Shown: positions 10,745 through 20,398 of the stretch, piece after piece
How positions within the stretch are numbered: position 1 is the stretch's first letter
Layout of the letters: each line of letters starts with the position of its first letter
DNA from: Lolium rigidum
Taxonomy: Eukaryota; Streptophyta; Magnoliopsida; Poales; Poaceae
Length of the DNA stretch: 64,000 nucleotides
Direction of reading: 5' to 3'
NCBI RefSeq assembly: GCF_022539505.1
Contig: NC_061508.1
Coordinates: forward strand, 66,163,754-66,227,753
Translations under genes and position numbers: made by a program
The notes under the pieces: model-generated
Told to the model about the DNA's origin: nothing
The model's database searches: none
The model's input: only the letters and a program-made list of their open reading frames with translations

Positions 10745-10748
10745 AATG

Positions 10749-11674
10749 TGTTGACGTCAGAAACCCCCTGGCGGGCAGAGACGGGCAACACGAGTAGGAG
10801 CCCGGAACAACTAGGGCTGCGGGCGGCCCGGTCCCTCGGAGCGACGGCCCGCAAAGCCTCCCGGTCGCACGTCCGATGCTATCGCAAGGCGTGCCACCTG
10901 ACCTATACCCGGTCGGGAAGGTGTGGATGATGCCTCGCTTAGTTTCCTGCATGGCATACACGTAAACATTAAATACGAGCCTCGATCGGCTCTCGGGTTA
11001 TCTCGTGAATCGGCTCAAAGAGCCGATCCACCCATGATTCGAACGAGGTGTCCGAATATATGGTGGTCCTGCTTGATCAAGATAAAGCTAATTAGATCTA
11101 CTGACGATTTAGGGTTTTCACCGCATAATCGGATCATCCTACTCACGATTGGGCCTCGCGCTCGCGCACGGTGACCGTAAGCCGATCCTAGACAGGGCCT
11201 AAAAACCAACACGAGGTTGATCCCGGAACATCCTTTCTAGGGCTAGCAAACGCCACCCTACACGCCGCTGGATCCTCCAACCCTTTGTAAGGCCTAACTA
11301 TTGCGGATGTTAAACTAATCCTTGATGAAACAAGGAGCAATCGTAACGGATCAGATCTACTAAACTATGATCAAGCGGGTGTCGCCCCTACACCTAAGAC
11401 AGGTGTAAGGGCGGCTAGATGTGCAAGGGTTGCATAACGAAAGCATGTAATTCGAAGAACAATGCTAACCCTAACACATCTAAGATAACTACGTTGCTCG
11501 CCATCAAAAAGGCTTCGATACGAGCAACGCATGAACAACGTGGGCAGGCTTGTGCTTTGCCTAGATNNNNNNNNNNNNNNNNNNNNNNNNNNNNNNNNNN
11601 NNNNNNNNNNNNNNNNNNNNNNNNNNNNNNNNNNNNNNNNNNNNNNNNNNNNNNNNNNNNNNNNNNGATAATCA
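10749..11674 (-). mobile_element. X element 5' LTR (copy 3), interrupted by a gap
   Basis: Begins TGTTGACGTCAGAAA at 10749 and follows copies 1 and 2 until the gap at 11567. After the gap only 'gataatca' remains, an altered form of the LTR terminus gataaca. By comparison with copy 1, about 340 bp are missing, so the nominal 100 N underestimates the gap. The host chromovirus resumes with gtgtgtctac. The left flank of the cluster ends ggtgt (3287-3291), giving an imperfect 4-5 bp target duplication around the whole cluster. Confidence 0.82.
11567..11666. other. Assembly gap (100 N)
   Basis: Exactly 100 N, so a placeholder of unknown true size. It falls inside LTR copy 3, right at the 16-bp hairpin that is intact in copies 1 and 2. 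Confidence 0.99.
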
Positions 11675-13768
11675 GTGTGTCTACTTATTATTGGGTTGGC
11701 CTTGGCTCTATGACCATTCTGTGCAACATAATGGCCGTGCCAATACATATCACTTGGAGTTCAAGGGCAAGAAAATCAACTTGCAGCCTATGTCACCACA
11801 GCAAATTATCAATGAATCTCGTCAGAACATTGAAGTAAACTTAGAGGATGCCCCTATTGATAGGAGAGAGCATTGTAATACCGTGAGTGATATAATGAAA
11901 AGTGAGTGAGTGAATTCCTTAGTTATATTAACCACCAAAGAAGATATGAGAGAATTTAGTGAGGATCCTACAGCCATGCCTCTTGTGCTCATCTACAAGG
12001 GTGAGGTTTTGGTTTCTAACGACATGACCCCTATTTCTCTTGGTGTTTCTAGTATTTTGCAGGAATTCAGCGATGTGTTCCCGGAGGAGGTACCCGCAGG
12101 ATTGCCACCATTGCGTGGTATTGAGCATCAGATTGACTTGATCCCCGGAGCTTCGTTGCCCAATAGGGCGCCATATAGGACGAACCCCGACGCGACAAAG
12201 GAGATACAGAAGCAAGTACAAGCGCTACTCGACAAAGGTTATATCCGCATAAGCCTTAGTCCTTGTGCTATTCCTGTTATTTTAGTTCCTAAGAAAGATG
12301 GTGCATGGCGTATGTGCGTAGATTGTAGAGCGATAAACAACATTACTATTCGATATCGTCATCCTATTCCCCGTTTAGAGGATATGCTAGATGAATTGAG
12401 TGGTGCTTATGTTTTCTCTAAAATTGATTTGCGTAGTGGTTATCATCAAATTAGGATGAAAGAGGGGGATGAATGGAAAACAGCCTTTAAAACACAATTT
12501 GGTTTATATGAGTGGTTAGTAATGCCTTTTGGTTTAACTAATGCACCTAGCACTTTCATGAGACTGATGAACCATGTTTTGCGTGATTTTATTGGCAAGT
12601 TTGTGGTTGTATACTTTGATGACATATTAATCTACAGCCGCAATGAATCTGATCATACTATACATATTCGACATGTTTTGCAAGTGTTGCGTGATAGTAA
12701 ACTCTATGGATGCTTCAAAAAAAAGATAGTAAACTCTATGGTAATCTTGAGAAGTGCACATTTTGCAAAGATAAGGTCATATTTCTGGATTATGTTGTCT
12801 CTAAGCGTGGTGTAGACGTATATGTGTCTAAAATTGAAGCTATTCAAAATTGGCCTACTCCCATGAATGTGAGTCAAGTACGAAGTTTTCATGGTCTAGC
12901 TTGGTTTTATAGAAGATTTATGCCCAATTTTAGTACTATTGCTGCACCTTTGAATGAACTAACTAAAAAGGGTGTTGTTTTTGAGTGGGGCATAGCCCAA
13001 GGTCATGCTTTTGATGAACTAAAGAGATTGTTAACTTCTGCACCGTTGCTTGCACTTCCTGATTTCAATAAGCAATTTGAGATTGAATGTGATGCTAGTG
13101 GTATTGGAATTGGTGGTGTGTTGATGCAAGAGGGTCGCACAATTGCATTTTTTTCAGAGAAACTTTCTGGTGCTAAGTTGAACTATCCTATATATGATAA
13201 ACAATTGTATGCTTTAATTAGAGTTCTTGAGGTTTGGCAACATTACTTGTGGCCAAACGAATTTATCATACATTCTGATCATGAAGCTTTAAAATATCTG
13301 AAAGCTCAATCTAACTTGCATAGGCGTCTTGCTAAGTGGGTTGAGTTCATTGAGTCTTTTCCATACATTATTAAGCATAAGAAGGGAAAATATAATATTG
13401 CTGCTGATGCTCTTTCTAGGAAGAATATGCTATTAACTCAACTTGATGTTAAAATTCCTGGATTAGAGATACTATGTGATTTGTATGCTACTGATCATGA
13501 TTTTGCTGAACCATATCGCTTGTGTGCTATTGGTAAAGCATGGGAAAAATATCACATACATGATGGGTTCTTGTTTAGGGCTAACAAACTATGTGTTCCA
13601 GAATCGTCTGTGCGTTTGCTCTTATTGCAGGAATCTCATGCTGGAGGTTTGATGTGTCACTTTGGGCGTGAGAAGAAGCTACTCATGCTAGCTGACCATT
13701 TTTATTGGCCAAAGATGAGGCGGGATGTGGACAGATATGTGAAGAGGTGCATTACTTGCAACAAGTCC
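11675..13768 (+). pseudogene. pol: Chromovirus pol: protease end, RT, RNase H, integrase zinc finger
   Basis: Continues the chromovirus interrupted at 3291. It starts with the protease end ('LLLGWPWLYD'), then a spacer with a stop at about 11907. RT follows (about 12060-12800), with 'PPLRGIEHQIDL', 'VPKKDGAWRMCVDCRAIN' and the catalytic 'YFDD' at 12612-12623. A 32-bp tandem duplication (17 bp repeated at 12693-12709 and 12725-12741) then shifts the frame. The next frame carries the RT connection, RNase H ('[11 protein letters not shown]', '[10 protein letters not shown]', 'AADALSRK') and the integrase HHCC finger ('[12 protein letters not shown]'...'CITCNK'). The integrase core is missing because a CACTA end cuts in at 13769. 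RT copies RNA to DNA, RNase H removes the RNA strand and integrase inserts the product. This copy cannot make an active polyprotein. Confidence 0.88.
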
Positions 13769-14753
13769 CACTACAAGAAAAGTTGCCATGGCCGACGAAG
13801 TTGAAGTCGCGCAGTGGTTGCTGCTGCACCATGGCCGATGATTTTTGGTCTCTCCGTGGTGCATGCCAAAACTTTTTTTTTCTCGTTTTTGAGGCCATCA
13901 GCCCGACGAAAACGTCCAAAACGTCTCCTATGGTCGCCCGGAACGTGGTGCATCACGAATTCTCCGCTTTGCCGGCCGAGTCAACGCAAATCCGCACCGC
14001 CCAGGGATGTAGGGCCCAGATGGCGGCCTCTCTAGCATTGTTTTTTTCTCAATCGCGCCATCTCGTTCAACACTCTCCGCTCGAGCCGTTTACGATGCAG
14101 GATCGTGGGTCCCGCATGTCATCCTCTATGAACCAAAATTCTTTCTATTCTTGCATTTTTTTGACCCCCTGATTTCTGGCTACTTCCTTTTTCTTTTGAT
14201 CCCGTGCCGCCTTGGAAACATTGAGACCGCTGCTGCTAAATGGGACCCGCATGTCATCCTCTATGTGCAATCAACTTTCTTTTCTTGGAGTTTTTTTTGG
14301 CACCTCATATTTGGTCACTTGCCTTTTTCTTTCGTTCCCGTGCCGCCTCTCAAATGGTGATACCGCTATTGCTAAATGGGACCCGCATGTCATCCTCTAT
14401 GTACTATAAAACTTTCTTTTCTTGGATTCTTTTTGGCACCTGATATTTGGTCACTTGCCTTTTCTTTCGATCCCGTGCCGCCTCTCAAACGGTGATACCG
14501 CTGCTGCTAAATGGGACCCGCATGTCATCCTCTATGTACTATAAAACTTTCTTTTCTTGGATTTTTTGGCACCTGATATTTGGTCACTTGCCTTTTTCTT
14601 TCGACCCCGTGCCGCCTCTCAAATGGTGATACCGCTGCTGCTAAATGGTACCCGCATGTCATCCTCTATGTATTATAAAACTTTCTTTTCCTGGATTCTT
14701 CTTGGCACCTAATATTTGGTCACTTCCCTTTTTCTTTCGATCCCGTGCCGCCT
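13769..14753 (+). mobile_element. CACTA transposon end (truncated at right)
   Basis: CACTACAAGAAAAGTTGCC at 13769 is the classic En/Spm-type terminus, and it interrupts the chromovirus integrase finger. Short subterminal repeats follow ('atggccgacga', 'atggccgatga'), and then long tandem repeats from about 14100. No transposase is visible. The other end is not in the window, since element A abuts at 14754. A 3-bp target duplication cannot be tested without it. Confidence 0.75.
14100..14753. repeat. ~135-bp tandem repeat, about five copies
   Basis: The block 'cccgcatgtcatcctctatg' recurs near 14110, 14245, 14383, 14517 and 14650, giving a period of 133-138 bp. Each unit has the order 'ggcacctgatatttggtcac', 'tttctttcgatcccgtgccg', 'gtgataccgctgctgctaaa'. 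The copies drift slightly. The array lies inside the CACTA end, where subterminal repeats are usual. Confidence 0.85.
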
Positions 14754-16198
14754 TGATACGTCTCCAAAGTATCTATGATTTCTGATGTTCCATGCTAGTT
14801 TTATGACAACACCTACATGTTTTGCTCACACTTTATAATGATTTTATGCATTTTCCGGAACTAACCTATTAACAAGATGCCACAGTGCCAGTTCCAGTTT
14901 TCTGTTGTTTTTGGTTCCAGAAAGGCTGTTCGGGCAATATTCTCGGAATTCGACGAAACAAAGGCCAAACATCATATTTCACCGAGACGGACCAGGACAC
15001 CGAAGGGGAGCCGGAGAGGAGGCCCAGGGCCCCCAGACCATAGGGCGGCGCGGCCTGGAGGGGGGGCGCGCCAGCCTATGAGGAGGGAGCCCCCTGCTGG
15101 CCCCTCCGACTCCGCCTCTTCGCCTATTTAACCCCTCGTGAGCTAAAAACCCGACACCAATTGACGAAACTCCAGAAAGACTCCAGGGACGCCGCCGCCA
15201 TCGCGAAACTCCGTTTCGGGGGACAAAAGTCTCTGTTCCGGCACGCCGCCGGGACGGGGAATTGCCCCGGAGTCATCTCCATCGACACCACCACCATCTT
15301 CATCGCCATCGCTGTCTCCCATGATGAGGAGGGAGTAGTTCTCCCCGAGGCTGAGGGCTCTACCGGTAGCTATGTGGTTCATCTCTCTCTCCCATGGTGT
15401 GATCTTTATGTGATCATGAGCTTTGTATCACTATTAATCTATGTGCTACTCTAGTGATGTTATTAAAGTAGTCTATTCCTCCTCCATGATGTAATGTTGA
15501 CAGTGTGTGCATCATGTAGTACTTGGCGTAGGTTATGATTGTAATCTCTTGTAGATTATGAAGTTAACTATTACTATGCACTCTAGAGGTTACTTTAATA
15601 TGAACTCCGAAATTACTCTCCACGATGTGACGGTGACAGTGTGCGCATCGTGTGTGATTCCTTTATGAAGTTGTGGAGCTTGTTTACTCCGGCTTGAGCG
15701 TGCTCTTGTAGCCCTACACAATGAATGGTGTTTGTTATCCAACAAGAGAGTGTGAGAAAGTAGCACAAGTGAAGAGAAGTTATTTATTTATGTGATCATT
15801 GTTGAGAGTGTCCACTAGTGAAAGTATGATCCCTAGGCCTTGTTTCTAAGCATTGAAACACCGTTTCCAACAAGTTCGTTACATGTTTACTTGCTGCCAT
15901 ATTTATTTCAGATTGTTATTACCACTCATATTCATCCATATCACTTGCATCTTACTATCTCTTCGTCGAACTAGTGCACCTATACATCTGACAAGTGTAT
16001 TAGGTGTGTTGGGGACACAAGAGACTTCTTGTATCGTAATTGCAGGGTTGCTTGAGAGGGATATCTTTGACCTCTACCTCCCCGAGTTCGATAAACCTTG
16101 GGTGATTCACTTAAGGGAAACTTGCTGCTCGTTCTACAAACCTCTCGCTCTTGGAGGCCCAACACCGTCTACGGGAATAGAAGCGTGCGTAGACATCA
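14754..16198 (+). mobile_element. Athila-like element A, 5' LTR (1445 bp)
   Basis: Starts TGATACGTCTCCAAAG and ends GTAGACATCA, inverted TGAT/ATCA ends. It contains the conserved 'ccggaactaacctattaacaagatg' block near its start, a GC-rich stretch and a TATA-like TATTTAA at 15125-15131. It is followed 11 bp later by a tRNA-Asp primer-binding site, which defines it as a 5' LTR. The 3' half resembles the LTR at 24930-25366 read in reverse. Confidence 0.88.
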
Positions 16199-16209
16199 AG
16201 CTATTTTCC

Positions 16210-16228
16210 TGGCGCCGTTGCTCGGGGA
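16210..16228 (+). other. Primer-binding site, tRNA-Asp type (element A)
   Basis: TGGCGCCGTTGCTCGGGGA matches the complement of the plant tRNA-Asp(GTC) 3' end, TGGCGCCGTTGCCGGGGA, with a small insertion. Athila-lineage elements are known to use tRNA-Asp. Confidence 0.85.
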
Positions 16229-16373
16229 GGTAAGGTAAAGGTATTCACATCCTCCGACTACTAAGCTATTTCTTAGCACTGTTGCCGGTGTGTGAGTGCT
16301 CGAAGCTATTTCCTTTAGATCCTGCAATTTCATCTTTTTGTTTCTTGTTTTTATTTTTCACTAGTTAGGCATA

Positions 16374-17906
16374 ATGGAAAACAACAGTGAGCTCTTTAAT
16401 CTTTTTCCTAAGTTAAGACATGAATTGTTTGATGCGAAAATTAAAAAACCTATGGAACCTTATCTGCATGATAGTAGCAATGTTATTAGTATGAATGCAA
16501 TTACTGCTAATGCTATTGAAAAGTCTAAGCCTGGGGAAGCTAGTTCTTATGATATTTTTAGCTTCCCATCTTTAGGGGAGAAAATTTGCTCTGATAATAC
16601 TTTATCTCCCATATGCGATAACTCTAATGATGCTTGTGATCCACCTGCTGAAAGTATTCCTTTCAAGATACCTATGAAAATTGTTGAACTTGCTATGAAC
16701 AATTGCTATTTTGGAGATGGGACTGTCCATCCTAATGATCATTTACTCTTTATACATGAATTATGCGAGTTGTTCGAGAATGCAGGTATTTCAAAGGACC
16801 AAGTTAAGATGAAGCTATTCTCTATATCTCTGAAGGCGGCGTAGCCGCGAGAATGGTATAAGATGCTGAAGAATGGTCGATCCATTGGTTGGGAGGAAAT
16901 TGTACCTCTCTTTTATTCTAAATTTTATCCTCCTCATGAAGTGCATGTTGATAGGAATTACATTTATAACTTTTATCCTCGTGATGGAGAGAGTATTTCC
17001 CAAGCATGGGGGAGATTGAAGTCATTAATGCTCAAATGTCCCATTCATGAGCTCCCCCGTAATGTTATTATTAATATTTTTTATGCAAGGCTTTCAGGAC
17101 ATCACAAGGACTATCTAGATGCCTGTTTGGAGGGATCTTTCACAAGCAAGGAGGTTCAAGCTAGATGGGACATTCTTGATCGGATTCAGGAGAATACTGA
17201 AGATTGGGAGAACGACAAAGGTAAATAACCAGGTATAAACTATGAATATGAATGCATTAAGTCTTTCATTGAAACTGCTGATTTTCAAGAGCTTAGTGCT
17301 AAATATGGTCTTGATCCTCAAATTATGGTCGATTATTATAAAGCTTTTGCCTCTCATTTTGAATTGCCTAGGAAGAATTTTGATAAATATCATGAAACTT
17401 TTAAAGACACTTGCATGAAGGATGAAACTGTTATTAATGATTGCAATGAACATGTTCAAACTTCTGAAAATGCTATTTCCTATAAGCATGTTAATTTTTG
17501 CGGAGTTCATAGACCTTGTGAAAAGAATAAAACTGAAGAAGAATATTGTATCCATCACATGAATGAAAAAACTAGAAAGTAGTCTAGGGCTCTAGATGAT
17601 CTCGGTGAAAAAGTTTGTGCCCTCTATCCTTTTATTTGTGAACTTTGCCATAGAGTGGGTCATTTTAATTTTCAATGCTCCTCCAATGATAATTCGAACC
17701 CCATGAGTGCTGCAAATTTGTATTGTGATGATGAAATCACTCCTAATCAGCATGATGAACTTACATTATTTTTGGTGTGTGAAGAGTTATTGAGAAAAAC
17801 TTCTTTGGTGGATATGAGTGCTCTTGATATTAATATGTCCCGCATGGGTGTCTTTCTTATTGCATTGATAATTGCTACACAAATACTTACATACAAAATA
17901 TTTTAG
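16374..17906 (+). pseudogene. gag: Element A gag, one frame with several nonsense codons
   Basis: One reading frame runs from the ATG at 16374 to about 17906, broken by stop codons at 16842 (TAG), 17226 (TAA) and 17580 (TAG). The N-terminal part is Asn/Glu-rich. The gag core reads 'VPLFYSKFYPPHEVH', 'SISQAWGRLKSLMLKCPIH' and 'NIFYARLSGHHKDYLDA', which is the Athila-type capsid pattern. A CCHC zinc knuckle, CELCHRVGHFNFQC, lies near 17640-17681. No protease, RT or integrase follows. The stops look like point mutations rather than frameshifts, so this is a moderately decayed copy. Confidence 0.8.
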
Positions 17907-18057
17907 AAGATGACACTTTGCCAAAATATGATAGGACCGCTGTGTGTTTTGAACTTATTAATGAAAAGGAGGAATCCTCCCAAGTTTCTTCCATTGTTTC
18001 TGGAAATAAATCAGGTTATGTGGAGAAGCCTCCCATCAAGCCTTTCCCTCCTAAGAA

Positions 18058-18152
18058 GGGAACGAGGAGAAGAAGAAGACGAAGAAGAAGAAGAAGAAGG
18101 GAACGAAGAAGAAGAAGAAGAAGAAGAAGAAGAAGAAGAGGGGAAATAAAAA
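18058..18152 (+). repeat. GAA-rich microsatellite
   Basis: An (A)GAAG-rich run of about 95 bp inside the element A coding part. It encodes Arg-rich or Glu-rich runs depending on frame. It is typical simple-repeat expansion and it upsets the downstream reading frame. Confidence 0.95.
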
Positions 18153-18177
18153 GAAAGAGGTAACGGCATATCCCCGC

Positions 18178-19006
18178 GTGTATGAGATAACGATAGGTAA
18201 CCGTAAGTATGTTGCTCCTAATGATTATTATGATAAAGAATCTGAGTACAATGATTTTCCTATGCCCTTTACCTATATTAGTGATTATGATTTAGAAGAG
18301 CACACTACTTTTGATATTGAAAATCTCTGGGAAACTAATTCTGAAAATGAGGATGTTAATAACTATAGTATTAATACTATCCATGTTTCTTCCCATGACG
18401 ATATAGAAAGCTCTAAATCTTGGGGAAGCTTGTTTTGATGAGCATGATATTTTTAGTCCCCCAAGCATGGAGGAGAAAATTTACTTTGATGATATTTTAC
18501 CTCCTATATATGATGATTACAATGATGAATATCATATTTTCAGTCCACCTACTATTGAGGAGAAGATTAATTATGATTACAATATGCCTCCTATATATGA
18601 TGATTATGGTGATGAGAATAATAATGATAGCTATTTTATTGAATTTGCTCCCACTACAATTTATAGTAATGACTATGCTTATGTGAAGAGTAATAATTTT
18701 ATGCATGTAGCTCATGATAAGAATGTTTCATGTGATAGTTATATTGTTGATTTTGTTCATGATGCTACTGGAAGTTATTATGAGAGAGGGAAACATGGTT
18801 ATATGCATCTTAATAATACTAAGTTTCCCCTCTTTATGTTGAGAATCTTGAAGTTACTCGAGTTTTATCTTCCTATGCTTGTCACTTTGTTCTTCATGAA
18901 TTTATTTGTGAACAAGATTCCTTTTCATAGGAAGTGGGTTACGCTTAAATTTGTTTCATACTTGCTTTTTGATGCCCTCTTTGCTCCAACTCTCATCCTT
19001 ATGTGA
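18178..19006 (+). pseudogene. Element A acidic Tyr/Asp-rich C-terminal ORFs
   Basis: Two open stretches (18178-18438 and 18467-19006) read like one acidic protein split by a short break. The second holds a duplicated block, 'EEKIYFDDILPPIYDDY' then 'EEKINYDYNMPPIYDDY', and a hydrophobic end ('FPLFMLRILKLLEFYLPML', 'LVTLFFMNLFV') that could span a membrane. I do not recognise a domain. It stands where pol would be in an autonomous element. It stops just before the shared 3' untranslated block at about 19010. Confidence 0.5.
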
Positions 19007-20398
19007 GCATCATTAAAATTGCTGAGCCCATCTTAATGGCTATAAAGAAAGCACTTCTTGGGAGATAACCCATGTTTTTATTTTTCTACTGTTTTGTTGT
19101 GTCTTGGAAGTTTTTACTACTGTAGCAACCTCTCCTTATCTTTATTTTATTGCATTGTTGTGCCAAGTAAAGTCTTTGATAGTAAGGTTGATACTAGATT
19201 TGGATTACTGCGCAGAAACAGATTTCTTGCTGTCACGAATTTGAGTAGACCTCTCTGTAGGTAACTCAGAAAAATCTGCCAATTTACGTGTGTGATCCTC
19301 AGATATGTAGGAAACTTTCATTCAATTTGAGCTTTTTCATCTGAGCAAGTTAAGTGCCCCTGAAAAATTCGTATTTACGGACTGTTCTGTTTTCACAGAT
19401 TCTGCCTTTTATTTCGCATTGCCTCTTTTGCTATGTTGAATGGATTTCTTTGTTCCATTAACTTTCAGTAGCTTTGTGAAATGTCCAGAAGTGTTAAGAA
19501 TGATTATGTCACCTCTGAATATGTGAATTTTTGATTATGCACTAACCCTCTAATGAGTTTGTTTTGAGTTTGGTGTGGAGGAAGTTTTCAAGGATCAAGA
19601 GAGGAGGATGATACAATATGATCAAGAAGAGTGAAAAGTCTAAGCTTGGGGATGCCCCCGTGGTTCATCCCTGCATATTTCAAGAAGACTCAAGCATCTA
19701 AGCTTGGGGATGCCCAAGGCATCCCCTTCTCCATCGACAACTTATCAGGTCAACTCTAGTGAAACTATATTTTTATTCTGTCACATCTTATGTGCTTTAC
19801 TTGGAGCGTCTGTATGCTTTTGTTTTTGTTTTTGTTTGAATAAAATCGGATCCTAGCATTCTTTATGTGGGAGAGAGACACGCTCCGCTCATTCATATGA
19901 ACACCGGTGTTCTTAGCTTTACTTTTAATGTTCATGGCGAAGGTTGAAACTGCTTCGTTCATTGTTATATGGTTGGAAACAGAAAATGCTTCATGTGGTA
20001 ATTGGAATAATGTCTTGAATAATTTGATACTTGGCAATCGTTGTGCTCAAATAGATCATGTTTAAGCTCTTGCATCATGTACTTTGTACCTATTAATGAA
20101 GAACTACCATAGAGCTTGTTGAAATTTGGTTTGCATGATTGGTCTCTCTAAAGTCTAGATATTTTCTGGTGAAGTGTTTGAACACCAAGGAGATAGTGTA
20201 GAGTCTTATAATGCTTGCAATATGTTCTTATGTAAGTTTTGCTTTACCGGTTCATACTTGTGTTTGCTTCAAACAACCTTGCTAGCCAAAGCCTTGTACT
20301 GAGAGGGAATACTTCTCGTGCATCCAAATCCTTGAGCCAAAAACTATGCCATTTGTGTCCACCATACCTACCTACTACATGGTATTTCTCTGCCATTC
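19007..20398 (+). other. Element A 3' untranslated region
   Basis: Non-coding block shared with elements B (22973-24365), E (reversed, 38677-37280) and F (63267-64000). Landmarks are 'cttgggagataaccca', 'gccaagtaaagtctttgata', and two copies of an AAGCTTGGGGATGCC motif, the second closing a perfect hairpin (19706-19726). It ends abruptly at 'ctctgccattc', where the LTR of element B begins. In element B the same text continues past this point, so B appears to have inserted into A here. Confidence 0.8.
19706..19726. repeat. GGGGATGCC/GGCATCCCC hairpin, element A
   Basis: Nine-bp perfect arms around loop CAA. Present in the same place in B (23671-23691), E (37959-37977, 8-bp arms) and F (63968-63988). 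The motif overlaps a copy of the polypurine-like AAGCTTGGGGATGC text. Confidence 0.85.

Larger units (their letters stand above)
6031..10748 (-). mobile_element. X element internal region (gag, non-coding, antisense ORF; no RT seen)
   Basis: On the minus strand this runs from just inside the 5' LTR (10748) to the polypurine tract (6031). A TGGCACGCCCGGTGGGAC-like stretch follows the 5' LTR by a few bases (about 10725-10743 on minus), where a primer-binding site is expected. Then come gag (10744-7915), about 1.1 kb of non-coding DNA, and the acidic ORF on the opposite strand (6316-6750). I see no RT, RNase H or integrase motif. Layout and gag type resemble the Tat lineage of Ty3/gypsy, in which extra ORFs near the 3' LTR are known. 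That lineage call is an inference. Confidence 0.82.

Noticed and set aside
14100..14753. CRISPR-like array
   Set aside because: Units are about 135 bp with no unique spacers, and the DNA is clearly plant transposon sequence.
18058..18163. Arg-rich tail of the ORF at 17918 as a nuclear localisation signal
   Set aside because: It is a GAA-type microsatellite read in one frame.
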